A DNA stretch of 34,332 nucleotides from SIG440 sp045645805 (GTDB lineage: Bacteria; Bacillota; Clostridia; Monoglobales; Monoglobaceae), in NCBI GenBank assembly GCA_045645805.1, contig JAZRJL010000048.1, positions 1 to 34,332 on the forward strand, given 5' to 3'. Position numbers and translations under genes: made by a program. The notes under the pieces were generated by a model. That model was not told where the DNA came from. It ran no database searches and saw only the letters and a program-made list of their open reading frames with translations. Positions 1 through 8,145 of the stretch are shown one piece after another (the stretch's first letter is position 1; every line of letters begins with the position of its first letter).

Positions 1-1146
1 ACAAACGGATTTTTTATAGACGGATTTGTAATACTCAATACCAAAAATAATACAACAAAGGCTTCTTTGCCGTTTACAGGATTTTATGGTGATTGGGGAA
101 AGGCTCCTGTTTTTGATAAAACAATATACGAAGATGGTGGGTCTACTCTTGTTGACGAGGGAAAGGAACTGTCTACCGGTACATACCTTGCATTAAAATT
201 AAATGAGAATGGTGAGTACATTCCTCTTGGCATAAATCCGTTTGATTCAACCATTATCAGCAAGGATTATGTTTGCTATTCACCTTTAAATGAGAAAAAT
301 CTATTATTTAAAAGCACTTATTATCGTTCAACGGTAGAAAATAAATTTTTGATAAAAAAATCGGATGGAACATATCATTCAAAAGGAATAATTGCTCCTC
401 AATTTAAAAATAAATTTCATACAAGCATCCTTGATTTACCGATAGCGGCATATGATTTAATGAGTGATGGCTTGCATTTAATGCAGATTGATGCAACAGT
501 TGCAGGACCAACCGATACAGGGCATACACTTGAAATTCCTTTTTACGTTGATAATACTGCACCTTATATCGAAAGTGTTGAATATAACACTGAAAATAAA
601 ACTGTTACAGTTATAGCATCTGATGAAAAAGCTTTGTCAGCAATTTATGTAATGTATACAGATTTAAAGGGAAAAAAAGTAATGGAGTTAAATCCGTTGA
701 CATTGGCAGAAACCGAAGGCCTTAGGGTAACAAAAACCTTTGATGTTTCCAATTCAGAAGGTCTTGAGTCGTTAGGTATTGGATGTGTGGATTATGCACT
801 TAACGAAAGCAATGGTTATTACTATTATTATACCAATGACGTAGGAATTGGTTTAGGGGATATAGACAGAGATTCTTATGGTGCTAATTTAAAAATATAT
901 GCAAAAAATAATACGGAGTCATATATTTCAGGTCAGCTTATAGCGGCTTTCTATGATGAAAAAAATACTCTTATTGCTGTACAGTCTGTTAGAAAAGCTT
1001 TTAATGCCGGTGCTGAAGAAGTCATTCGCTTTGCTTTTAATGAAGACACAACAAAGGCAACAACTCTTAAGCTTTTTATCTGGGAAAACAGCAATTTAAA
1101 AACAATTTCAGCCCCAAATGTAATTGATTTAAGCACAATTAAATAA
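1..1146 (+). CDS. C-terminal part of a secreted S8 (lactocepin/C5a-peptidase-like) subtilase, partial
   Basis: The reading frame is open from the first base, so the true start lies upstream; about 381 codons are visible. The first residues carry the 'GFV..L' strand and the 'LPFTGFYGDWGKAPVFD' segment. That segment is characteristic of the Fn3-like (fn3_5) domain that follows the protease domain in lactocepin, C5a peptidase and related cell-envelope subtilases. A beta-rich region follows, with an Ig/Fn3-like 'PFYVDNTAPYI' repeat. The last ~90 residues form a C-terminal domain common in clostridial surface proteins. No LPXTG motif, SLH repeat or transmembrane anchor is visible before the stop, so the product is probably secreted or held non-covalently. 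The catalytic Asp/His/Ser domain is outside the window, so the protease assignment rests on the accessory domains. Another large multidomain surface protein is possible. Confidence 0.72.
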   Translation, partial: TNGFFIDGFVILNTKNNTTKASLPFTGFYGDWGKAPVFDKTIYEDGGSTLVDEGKELSTGTYLALKLNENGEYIPLGINPFDSTIISKDYVCYSPLNEKNLLFKSTYYRSTVENKFLIKKSDGTYHSKGIIAPQFKNKFHTSILDLPIAAYDLMSDGLHLMQIDATVAGPTDTGHTLEIPFYVDNTAPYIESVEYNTENKTVTVIASDEKALSAIYVMYTDLKGKKVMELNPLTLAETEGLRVTKTFDVSNSEGLESLGIGCVDYALNESNGYYYYYTNDVGIGLGDIDRDSYGANLKIYAKNNTESYISGQLIAAFYDEKNTLIAVQSVRKAFNAGAEEVIRFAFNEDTTKATTLKLFIWENSNLKTISAPNVIDLSTIK

Positions 1147-1159
1147 CGGAGAAAATCTT

Positions 1160-2059
1160 ATGACAAATAAAAAAAGTATTTTAGCGATTTTTGCGGCATT
1201 AACAGCACAAATTATATTTGGATTCAGCTTTATGTTTACCAAAATTGCATTACAGACAGCGTCGCCCCTTGTTGTCATTGCAAACAGATATATGGTTGCA
1301 TTTATACTGTTAGAAATATGGATTTTTGTGAAAAAAATCAAAGTAAACCTTAGAAAGAACATACTTCCGTTAATTTTAATGTCAGTTTTTCAACCATGCT
1401 TGTATTTTGTATTTGAAAGCTACGGAATAAAGCTTACCACAAGTTCATTTTCATCTGTAATGATTGCACTTATTCCCATAGTGTCAATGATTTGTGGTAT
1501 ATTTACTTTAAAAGAAGTACCAACACCGTTTCAATTTGTGTTTATGGCATTATCGGTAAGCGGTGTGGTGGCTATGACATTTCAGGGTCAATCGGACGGT
1601 TCTGTTACGGCATTGGGCGTGTTGCTTTTGTCGGGAGCTGTTATATCATCGGTTGGCTATAATATTTTAAGCCGAAAGCTGTCCTCTGAATTTTCGGTTT
1701 TTGAACGTACTTTTGTAATGACCGCTTCCGGCTTGGTATTTTTTACAATTGCTGCACTATGTGAAAATATTAATAATCCTGTTGTGCTTATTGCTGCATT
1801 TACAAAAAACTCGTATGTATATTCAATTTTGTATCTTTCTGTACTTTCATCGGTTGCTGCATTTTTGCTTTTGAATTTCTCTCATACATATTTGCCGGTT
1901 GCAAAAACAACTGCATTTTCTAACATTACAACGGTTGTTTCGGTAATATCAGGAGTGGTGTTTCTTAACGAGCCATTTGGTCTATTGTCCTGGATTGCCA
2001 CGCTTATGATAGTTGCAGGTGTATGTGGTGTTCAACTGATTGATGTTAAAGATAAGTAA
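1160..2059 (+). CDS. DMT-superfamily (EamA) transporter
   Basis: The 299-residue hydrophobic protein has about ten membrane helices arranged as two EamA repeats, roughly residues 8-138 and 150-292. The first helix contains 'FGFSFMFTKIAL' and the last segment 'FLNEPFGLLSWIATLMIVAGV', both typical of the RhaT/EamA drug/metabolite exporter family. The substrate cannot be read from sequence; members move amino acids, nucleosides and other metabolites. The ATG is preceded by a GGAG ribosome binding site and lies 13 nt after the stop of the subtilase gene, so co-transcription is likely. It is followed by a hairpin shared with the converging nagA gene. Confidence 0.9.
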   Translation: MTNKKSILAIFAALTAQIIFGFSFMFTKIALQTASPLVVIANRYMVAFILLEIWIFVKKIKVNLRKNILPLILMSVFQPCLYFVFESYGIKLTTSSFSSVMIALIPIVSMICGIFTLKEVPTPFQFVFMALSVSGVVAMTFQGQSDGSVTALGVLLLSGAVISSVGYNILSRKLSSEFSVFERTFVMTASGLVFFTIAALCENINNPVVLIAAFTKNSYVYSILYLSVLSSVAAFLLLNFSHTYLPVAKTTAFSNITTVVSVISGVVFLNEPFGLLSWIATLMIVAGVCGVQLIDVKDK

Positions 2060-2061
2060 AA

Positions 2062-2092
2062 AATGAGCTGATGCTTTTAGCAACAGCTCATT
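2062..2092. terminator. Bidirectional terminator between the DMT gene and nagA
   Basis: A 9-bp perfect stem (AATGAGCTG / CAGCTCATT) with a short inner TGC/GCA helix lies between two convergent genes. On the minus strand it is followed by a run of T (complement of 2057-2061), so it is best as a nagA terminator. On the plus strand the tail is the weaker CTTATT. Confidence 0.75.
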
Positions 2093-2096
2093 CTTA

Positions 2097-3155
2097 TTAG
2101 TTAAAAATCTTTCCTTCAATTACAGTTGCATTGATTAAATCGTCAGGATTTAATATAAGCAAATCACAATCGCAACCTACTTTAATTTTGCCTTTGTTTA
2201 TACCCATAAACTCAGCAGGGGTAGAGGATGCCATTTTAAAAGCTTCGCTTTCCGGTATTCCGAAATCAATAGCATGCTTTACGCACTCGAAAAGTGTGGT
2301 TGTGCTGCCTGCAATAGCTCCGTCAAGAGTTTTTGCAACGCCGTCTTTTACCACAACCTGCTGACCGCCAAATTCATATACCCCGTCAGAGAGCTTTGTG
2401 GCACGCATTGAATCACTGATTAAAATCATTCTGTCACTTCCAAAAAGCTTATACAAAAGCCTTATCATTGCAGGATGAATATGAAATCCGTCACAAATAA
2501 CTTGTGCATAAATATTCTTATCAGCTGCAGCTGCAATAATTCCCGGCATACGATGATTAAGTGGTGTCATTGCATTAAAGGTATGGGTAAGGCAGCTTGC
2601 ACCGCTTTCGATGGCTTTTATTGCTGTGTCATAATCCGCATCAGAATGTCCAATGCACACACGGGCAGAACAATTTTTGATAAAGTCCATTGCTCCGTCA
2701 ATTTCGGGAGCAACTGTAATTATTTTGACATTTTTGAAGCTGTTGAATTCGGTTATATCGGGTGATTTAATAAAGCTTTCGTTCTGAGCGCCTTTGTATT
2801 TTGCATTTATGTACGGACCTTCCATATGAAAGCCTAATATTTTTGCACCCGATACGGCAGTTATGTCAGCATCGCAAACGGATTTTATACGTTCATAGCT
2901 TTCGGTCATTGTTGTTGGATAAAAGGCGGTTACACCGTTTTCTGCCTGATAGCGTGAAAGCTCCTCAAGCTGTGCATCCATTGTATCAAAGCCTGTGGCA
3001 CCATGACTGTGAATTTCAATAAGACCGGGATAAACCTTACAGCCTGAAAAATCATTTCCGGGCAGGTCTGTTTTGCCTATACTTTTAATTTTGCCGCTTT
3101 CTTCAACTATATCAACTTTTTCGCCGTTTAATAAAAGATTTTTATAAATATTCAT
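2097..3155 (-). CDS. nagA: N-acetylglucosamine-6-phosphate deacetylase
   Basis: NagA removes the acetyl group from GlcNAc-6-phosphate, giving glucosamine-6-phosphate and acetate for amino sugar and peptidoglycan recycling. The 352-residue protein has the amidohydrolase signatures in order: 'GLIEIHSHGATGFD' near residue 44, 'GFHMEGPYI' with the metal-binding Glu near 112, 'CIGHSDADYD', 'THTFNAMTPLNHR', 'ICDGFHIHP' and the catalytic-Asp segment 'LISDSM'. It is slightly shorter than E. coli NagA (382 aa). The start is an ATG with a weak GAAGG upstream. No nagB is adjacent; the gene stands alone behind its own promoter. Confidence 0.95.
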   Translation of the reverse strand: MNIYKNLLLNGEKVDIVEESGKIKSIGKTDLPGNDFSGCKVYPGLIEIHSHGATGFDTMDAQLEELSRYQAENGVTAFYPTTMTESYERIKSVCDADITAVSGAKILGFHMEGPYINAKYKGAQNESFIKSPDITEFNSFKNVKIITVAPEIDGAMDFIKNCSARVCIGHSDADYDTAIKAIESGASCLTHTFNAMTPLNHRMPGIIAAAADKNIYAQVICDGFHIHPAMIRLLYKLFGSDRMILISDSMRATKLSDGVYEFGGQQVVVKDGVAKTLDGAIAGSTTTLFECVKHAIDFGIPESEAFKMASSTPAEFMGINKGKIKVGCDCDLLILNPDDLINATVIEGKIFN

Positions 3156-3214
3156 TGGTTATCGCCTTCATTTTATCTATAACATTTTTTTAATCGAAAA
3201 TCTAATTTTCCGTT

Positions 3215-3243
3215 ATTTTAACATAAACATAAAATGTTGTCAA
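3215..3243 (-). promoter_or_regulatory. Sigma-A-type promoter of nagA
   Basis: On the minus strand TTGACA (3238-3243) and TAAAAT (3215-3220) are separated by exactly 17 bp, with a TG extension before the -10 box. It lies between the end of sigK and the start of nagA, so nagA need not depend on sigK transcription. Confidence 0.8.
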
Positions 3244-3268
3244 TTAAAACCGATAAAAAGACAATAAC

Positions 3269-3958
3269 TTATTCGTTGCAAATTCCCGACTTAAGCTTTT
3301 GCAAGGCTTTTTTTTCAATTCTTGATACATAAGACCTTGATATATTCATCATAGCAGCCACTTCGTTTTGTGTCCAGGGCGTTCCATCAGAAAGACCGTA
3401 TCTCAGATTAATAATTTCGCGTTCTCTGTCGTCAAGTAGCTTGTCAATATTTGAATACAGTTTTTTTATCTGTTCTCGTTTATCTATTTCACGAATTACA
3501 TCTTCGTCATCTGAACTTAAAATATCCATAAGTAAAATCTGATTTCCTTCCTTATCTGTTCCTATGGGGTCATTAAGGGAAACATCACCTTGAGTTTTTT
3601 TGTTTGCACGCATAAGCATCAATATTTCGTTTTCAATACACCTTGCTGCATATGTGGCAAGCCGTGTGCCTTTTGATGGATTGAAACTGTTTATACCCTT
3701 TATAAGTCCGATTGTTCCTAAAGAAAGAAGGTCTTCGTTGTCCCGAAGTCCTGCTGAATATTTTTTTGCAATATGTACAACAAGTCTGAGGTTGTGTTCA
3801 ATTAGTTTATTTTTTGCATCTATGTCACCTGCCGCCATTTGTTTTAAAAGCTGTTGTTCTTCTTTTGCACTAAGTGGCTTGGGAAATGAATTGGTTCCTG
3901 ATATAAAGGAAATAAGAAATATAATAGACCTCATCATTGAACCCAGCATATCAAACAT
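3269..3958 (-). CDS. sigK: Pro-sigma-K, late mother-cell sporulation sigma factor
   Basis: The 229-residue sigma-70 family protein matches sigma-K. It has a hydrophobic N-terminal pro-sequence (residues ~1-24), then 'FPKPLS', region 2 with 'LIEHNLRLVVHIAKKYS', 'DLLSLGTIGLIKGINSF' and 'GTRLATYAARCIENEILM', the linker 'VSLNDPIGTDKEGNQI', and region 4 ending in the helix-turn-helix 'MMNISRSYVSRIEKKALQKLK'. The pro-sequence implies activation by intramembrane proteolysis, as in Bacillus. The gene is continuous, with no skin-type insertion. GGAGGT precedes the ATG. It indicates a spore-forming lineage, although some non-sporulating relatives retain the gene. Confidence 0.95.
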   Translation of the reverse strand: MFDMLGSMMRSIIFLISFISGTNSFPKPLSAKEEQQLLKQMAAGDIDAKNKLIEHNLRLVVHIAKKYSAGLRDNEDLLSLGTIGLIKGINSFNPSKGTRLATYAARCIENEILMLMRANKKTQGDVSLNDPIGTDKEGNQILLMDILSSDDEDVIREIDKREQIKKLYSNIDKLLDDREREIINLRYGLSDGTPWTQNEVAAMMNISRSYVSRIEKKALQKLKSGICNE

Positions 3959-4054
3959 AAATAAAACCTCCGAATTATATGGTTAGACTATCATATGCAA
4001 AGCTTGCTTGGCAGGTGCAAGTACACAAAAATATAAATTAATCTTTAAAAACCC

Positions 4055-4083
4055 TTGATGTTTTGATATTTTTGTGATATACT
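4055..4083 (+). promoter_or_regulatory. Promoter of the SRP RNA gene
   Basis: TTGATG (4055-4060), a 17-bp spacer and TATACT (4078-4083), with a TGA extension directly upstream of the -10 box. The predicted start, about 4089-4090, coincides with the 5' arm of the terminal helix of the SRP RNA. Confidence 0.82.
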
Positions 4084-4088
4084 AATAC

Positions 4089-4366
4089 AGCTATGTTAAA
4101 TTGGGGTGTTAGCGGTACCTTGTAACCCACAATCCGCTGTAGTGGGAATGAAAACTTGTATTGAGGGACAGAATTTGTCTTGTCGGTCTTGATTTGGTTT
4201 GTGTTGAAAGATTCGGTCCTGCGCAATTGAAACCTGTGAACCGTGTCAGGGCAGGAATGCAGCAGCACTAAGCAGTTCTTTTTGATGTGCCGCAGGGGTG
4301 CCGGGTCCGAGCAAAGCAGTCAAGCAGCGGAGGTGTTTTTGTTTCGAAGGCAAGCACATAGCTTTT
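4089..4366 (+). ncRNA. ffs: Signal recognition particle RNA, large type with Alu domain
   Basis: This is the 4.5S/6S-like scaffold of the signal recognition particle. The 5' Alu part contains 'AGCGGTACCTTGTAACCC' and 'CAATCCGCTGTAGTGGG', closely like Bacillus scRNA. The S domain contains 'TCCTGCGCAATTGAAACC', then 'GTGAACCGTGTCAGG', an apical GGAA tetraloop and 'AGCAGCAC', followed by 'ATGTGCCGCAGGGGTGCC' and 'GGGTCCGAGC'. The ends pair perfectly (AGCTATGT at 4089-4096 with ACATAGCT at 4356-4363) and a short T-run follows, suggesting transcription stops there. The apical stem reads GC-A-GGAA-T-GC rather than the common CCGGAAGG, but the tetraloop and symmetric-loop bases are kept. The position just upstream of dnaX is the usual one in Firmicutes. 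Together with flanking sequence it accounts for the gene-free stretch 3959-4424. Confidence 0.95.
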
Positions 4367-4424
4367 TATATAAATATAAAATTACATTATTTACTGTTGT
4401 TTACAAAAAAAGGAGGGGTTCAAA

Positions 4425-6017
4425 ATGTCAGAGAAATACCAGGCTCTTTACAGAAAATGGCGTCCGTTGGTGTTTGAAGACGTTGCCGGCCAGGACCATG
4501 TTTCAGAAACTTTGCGAAACAGTATAAAAAACGACCGGATTGCCCATGCTTATTTGTTCTGCGGAACACGAGGCACGGGTAAAACCTCTACCGCAAAAAT
4601 TTTTTCCCGTGCGGTCAATTGCGAAGCTTCTGTTGGCGGAAATCCCTGCAATAACTGTCCAACCTGTTTGGGGATTATTGACGGAAGCATTCTTGATGTA
4701 TATGAGATGGATGCTGCCAGCAACAGCGGTATAGATAATATACGCGAAATACGTGATGAAGTAATTTATGCACCAACAAACAGCAAATTCAAAGTGTATA
4801 TAATCGACGAGGCACATATGCTTACGACCGAGGCGTTCAATGCTCTTCTTAAAACTCTTGAAGAGCCACCCAGTCATGTTATATTTATTCTCGCAACAAC
4901 TGAGCCGCATAAAATTCCCGCTACAATACTTTCAAGATGTCAGAGGTTTGATTTCAGGCGTATTAACATTAATGATATTGAACGTCGGCTTTCTAAAATA
5001 GTAAAGGAAGAAGGAATAAATATTACACCTGATGCAATTGAGCTGGTAGCAGAGCTTGCTGACGGCTCAATGCGTGACGGTCTTAGCATTCTCGACCAAT
5101 GTATTGCATATGCAAAAGAAGAACTCAGGTATGATGATATAGTAGAAATTGTCGGCATTGCGGACAAGCGGATACTGTTCCCTGTGGCTGAGGCAATTGC
5201 GGAATATAATACCTCTGAGGCATTGCTGCTTACTGATGGTTTCTTGCAAAAGGGCAAAGAAGCCGCTGATTTTCTTGAAGAGCTTATTTTCCATTTCAGA
5301 GCGCTTATGCTTTGTAAATCAATGGAAAATCCCGGTGAACTTCTGGAAAAAAGCGATGAGATTATTGCAAAATATGCCGAGCAAGCTCAAAAATTTAATA
5401 TAGACAGATTGATTTATATAATTCAGACATTAGGCGAGTATCTGCTTCAGGCAAAAAAATTGTCTACTCCAAAGGTAGCTGTGGAGATGGCGACAGTAAA
5501 AGTAGCATCACCTGAAAATTCTAACAATATAGATGAGCTTTTGCTTAGAATTGAAAAGCTTGAAAAAATTATTGAGGGAATAAAAGCCGGCGGAGTTTCG
5601 GCGAAAAGGGCATCATCAAAAAGTGTATCATCGGCAGAACCTGCCAAAGATATCCCTACCGAAACGGCACCGCATATTGACGAAGCTGCCCTTTGGACAA
5701 AATGGCGTGAGGCTCTTGGTGCTGTTAAAGAGAAAAGCAAAAAGCTTTATACCTTTTTATTTAATGCAAAGGCACTTTTTTACGGTGATGAAGTTGAGCT
5801 TTTAATTACAAATGACCTTGCTTATGAAACAATTAATACCCCTGAGGGCAAAAAATATCTTGCTGAACTGTTTTCTGTGGTTCAGGGTACAGCAGTTCGG
5901 GTAACGGTATCCGGCAAGGAAGGTCCGAAAAAACGTGACAATGCGCAGGCATCTGTTTTGGATATAGCGGCAAAAAAAGATTTGCTTGGAGATAAAATGA
6001 CTGTTATAGATGGGTAA
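4425..6017 (+). CDS. dnaX: DNA polymerase III clamp-loader subunit gamma/tau
   Basis: DnaX is the ATPase motor of the clamp loader that places the beta clamp at primed sites. The 530-residue protein shows Walker A 'GTRGTGKT' (47-54), four zinc-binding Cys at 66, 75, 78 and 81, Walker B 'YIIDEAH' (125-131), and the SRC arginine-finger motif at 170-172. The collar domain ends near residue 365. A low-complexity linker and a small C-terminal tau-like domain follow. AAGGAGGGG precedes the ATG. The order SRP RNA-dnaX-ybaB is the standard Firmicute one. An A7 run in frame A-AAA-AAA lies at 5453-5459; a -1 shift there would stop after about 18 codons. Confidence 0.97.
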   Translation: MSEKYQALYRKWRPLVFEDVAGQDHVSETLRNSIKNDRIAHAYLFCGTRGTGKTSTAKIFSRAVNCEASVGGNPCNNCPTCLGIIDGSILDVYEMDAASNSGIDNIREIRDEVIYAPTNSKFKVYIIDEAHMLTTEAFNALLKTLEEPPSHVIFILATTEPHKIPATILSRCQRFDFRRININDIERRLSKIVKEEGINITPDAIELVAELADGSMRDGLSILDQCIAYAKEELRYDDIVEIVGIADKRILFPVAEAIAEYNTSEALLLTDGFLQKGKEAADFLEELIFHFRALMLCKSMENPGELLEKSDEIIAKYAEQAQKFNIDRLIYIIQTLGEYLLQAKKLSTPKVAVEMATVKVASPENSNNIDELLLRIEKLEKIIEGIKAGGVSAKRASSKSVSSAEPAKDIPTETAPHIDEAALWTKWREALGAVKEKSKKLYTFLFNAKALFYGDEVELLITNDLAYETINTPEGKKYLAELFSVVQGTAVRVTVSGKEGPKKRDNAQASVLDIAAKKDLLGDKMTVIDG

Positions 6018-6062
6018 TTTTGTTCAGTTAAGCTGACGTTTATATGAAAGGATTTGATTATT

Positions 6063-6425
6063 ATGGCAAAAGGCGGTTTCCCACGCAATATGGGCGGTAT
6101 GGGAGGAATGGGCGGAGGTAATATGAACCAGATGCTCAAACAGGCAAAAAAAATGCAGGAACAGATGCTTAAGATGCAGGAAGAAATGGAAGAAAAAGTC
6201 TATGAAGCAACTGCCGGCGGCGGTGCTGTATCTGTTAAAATAAGCGGTAAAAAGGAGCTTCAGGAAATCGTAATTAATCCTGAGGTTGTAGACCCTGACG
6301 ATGTTGAAATGCTTCAGGATTTGATTATAGCTGCTGTAAACGAAGGAATGAGAAAAGCTGATGAAAGCTCTGCTGACGAAATGAGCAAGCTTACAGGCGG
6401 TCTCAACATTCCGGGATTATTCTAA
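6063..6425 (+). CDS. YbaB/EbfC family nucleoid-associated protein
   Basis: The 120-residue protein has the family layout: a Met/Gly-rich flexible N-terminus ('GGMGGMGGGNMNQM'), a helix of Lys/Gln/Met residues, then 'ATAGGGAVSVKISGKKEL' and 'EVVDPDDVEMLQDLIIAAVNEG'. Family members are small dimeric DNA-binding proteins. The ATG at 6063 is chosen because GAAAGGA ends 10 nt upstream; the upstream TTG would leave almost no spacing. It follows dnaX as usual, but recR, which normally comes next, is absent. Confidence 0.95.
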   Translation: MAKGGFPRNMGGMGGMGGGNMNQMLKQAKKMQEQMLKMQEEMEEKVYEATAGGGAVSVKISGKKELQEIVINPEVVDPDDVEMLQDLIIAAVNEGMRKADESSADEMSKLTGGLNIPGLF

Positions 6426-6434
6426 ATAATATTG

Positions 6435-6468
6435 GGCACCATTGACTGACTTTCTGTCAAGGAGTGCC
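6435..6468 (+). terminator. Hairpin after ybaB, possible terminator
   Basis: GGCAC and TTGAC arms (6435-6446) pair with GTCAA and GTGCC (6456-6468), with an internal mismatch. An AT-rich tail with five T follows. The stem is interrupted, so partial read-through into the SulP gene is possible. Confidence 0.5.
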
Positions 6469-6500
6469 TATATTTTTGTATTTTGAAAGGGGTATTACAT

Positions 6501-8141
6501 ATGAATTTTTTTCAACCAATGCTTTTTACAGACCTTAAAAGCTACAACGGACAACAATTTGTAAAAGACCTGATTGCAGGATTAATTGTTGCAATAATTG
6601 CACTTCCGCTTTCAATTGCGCTTGCGATTGCATCGGGTGTAAGTCCGCAGATGGGTATTTACACAGCGGTTGTTGCAGGTCTTGTTACAGCAATTTTTGG
6701 CGGCAGCAGTGTTCAGATTTCAGGACCGACTGCAGCTTTTGCAACAATCGTTGCAGGAGTTGTTGCAAAGTACGGTCTTGAGGGGATGGCACTTGCCACA
6801 GTTCTTGCGGGTATAATTCTTATTATAATGGGTGTATTCAAGCTTGGAAACTTAATAAGATTTATTCCTTTCACCATTACAACAGGTTTTACCGCAGGTA
6901 TTGCTGTCACCCTTGTAGTGGGTCAGCTTAAAGACTTTTTTGGGGTAAGCTTTCCACAAGGCGTTTCGCCCATTGAAACTATTGAAAAATTTAAGGTATT
7001 TTGCGAAAATGCAGGGACTTTAAATTTTGAAGCATTAATAGTAGGCGGTGTGTGCCTTGCAATACTTTTTATATGGCCAAGATTTTGCGAAAAAGTTCCG
7101 GCATCATTGATAGCCGTTGCAGTTGGTATTGCAATGGTTCAGCTTTTAAAAATGAATGTAAATACAATTGGTGACCTTTATTCGGTTGAACGTTCTCTTC
7201 CAACTTTGAAAATGCCTGTATTTAGTCTTTCTTCCATAATTAAGGTATTTCCGGATGCAATTACAATTGCAATCCTTGCAGGGATTGAATCTCTTCTTTC
7301 GTGCGTTGTAGCTGATGGAATGGTTGGCAAAAAACATCGTTCAAATACCGAGCTTACAGCTCAGGGTCTTGGTAATATTGCTTCAGCTCTTTTTGGAGGA
7401 ATTCCTGCAACAGGTGCTATTGCAAGAACTGCGGCAAATATAAAGAACGGAGGAAGAACTCCTGTTTCGGCTATTGTGCATTCGGTGGTGCTTTTGCTTG
7501 TACTTGCTATACTTATGCCGTATGCGTCTTACATACCTATGCCGGCAATTGCGGCAATTCTTATAAGTGTTGCTTATAATATGTGCCAATGGCGGCAGTT
7601 TGTATATCTTGTTAAAACTTCACCCAAAAGTGATATTTTAGTTCTTGTTACAACATTTTTACTTACAGTAATTTTTGACCTTGTTGTTGCCATTGAGGTA
7701 GGCATTTTACTTGCGTGCATATTGTTTATGAAGAGAATGAGTGATGAAGCAGCTGTTGTTGGCTGGAAGTATGTCAATGACGAATCAGACCCGGCTACCT
7801 TGGAACTTCGTCAGATTTCAAAGCACATCCGTGTATACGAAATTTGCGGACCGATGTTTTTTGCAGCGGTTGGTCAGCTTAATGAAATAGCACCTAAAGA
7901 CTTTACAAAATGTATTATTTTCAGAATGCGTTCTGTTCCGTCAGTTGATACAGATGCATTAAAGGTTCTTAAGGAGTTGGTTAAGAAATTTAACGATATG
8001 GGTATAACTGTTATATTCTCTCATGTTAATTCACAGCCTATGCGTGCAATGAAAAAGTCCGGTCTTTTTGATATTGTAAAGCCTGAAAATTTCTGTGCAA
8101 ATATTGATGAAGCGCTGAATCGTGCAGAAAAGCTTGGATAA
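6501..8141 (+). CDS. SulP-family anion transporter with STAS domain
   Basis: The 546-residue inner-membrane protein belongs to the SulP/SLC26 family, which carries sulfate, bicarbonate, C4-dicarboxylates or other anions. The N-terminal core has 'DLIAGLIVAIIALPLSIALAIASG' (TM1), 'GIYTAVVAGLVTAIFGGSSVQISGPTAAF' split across TM2-3 and 'GGIPATGAIARTAANIKNGGRTPVS', typical of bacterial SulP proteins. The cytosolic C-terminal STAS domain occupies about residues 440-546 ('IIFRMRSVPSVDTDALKVL'). ATG 6501 is preferred over an upstream TTG because GAAAGGGG lies 8 nt before it. The exact anion is not readable. The next gene starts 4 nt after the stop. Confidence 0.94.
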   Translation: MNFFQPMLFTDLKSYNGQQFVKDLIAGLIVAIIALPLSIALAIASGVSPQMGIYTAVVAGLVTAIFGGSSVQISGPTAAFATIVAGVVAKYGLEGMALATVLAGIILIIMGVFKLGNLIRFIPFTITTGFTAGIAVTLVVGQLKDFFGVSFPQGVSPIETIEKFKVFCENAGTLNFEALIVGGVCLAILFIWPRFCEKVPASLIAVAVGIAMVQLLKMNVNTIGDLYSVERSLPTLKMPVFSLSSIIKVFPDAITIAILAGIESLLSCVVADGMVGKKHRSNTELTAQGLGNIASALFGGIPATGAIARTAANIKNGGRTPVSAIVHSVVLLLVLAILMPYASYIPMPAIAAILISVAYNMCQWRQFVYLVKTSPKSDILVLVTTFLLTVIFDLVVAIEVGILLACILFMKRMSDEAAVVGWKYVNDESDPATLELRQISKHIRVYEICGPMFFAAVGQLNEIAPKDFTKCIIFRMRSVPSVDTDALKVLKELVKKFNDMGITVIFSHVNSQPMRAMKKSGLFDIVKPENFCANIDEALNRAEKLG

Positions 8142-8145
8142 TACA

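Noticed and set aside
3959..4020. Sigma-E-type promoter upstream of sigK
   Set aside because: CATATAAT resembles the sigma-E -10 box on the minus strand, but no -35 box lies at the right spacing.
4243..4527. Open frame of ~94 codons overlapping the SRP RNA and dnaX
   Set aside because: It lies within the structured SRP RNA and the dnaX start in another frame; no ribosome binding site and no recognisable protein.
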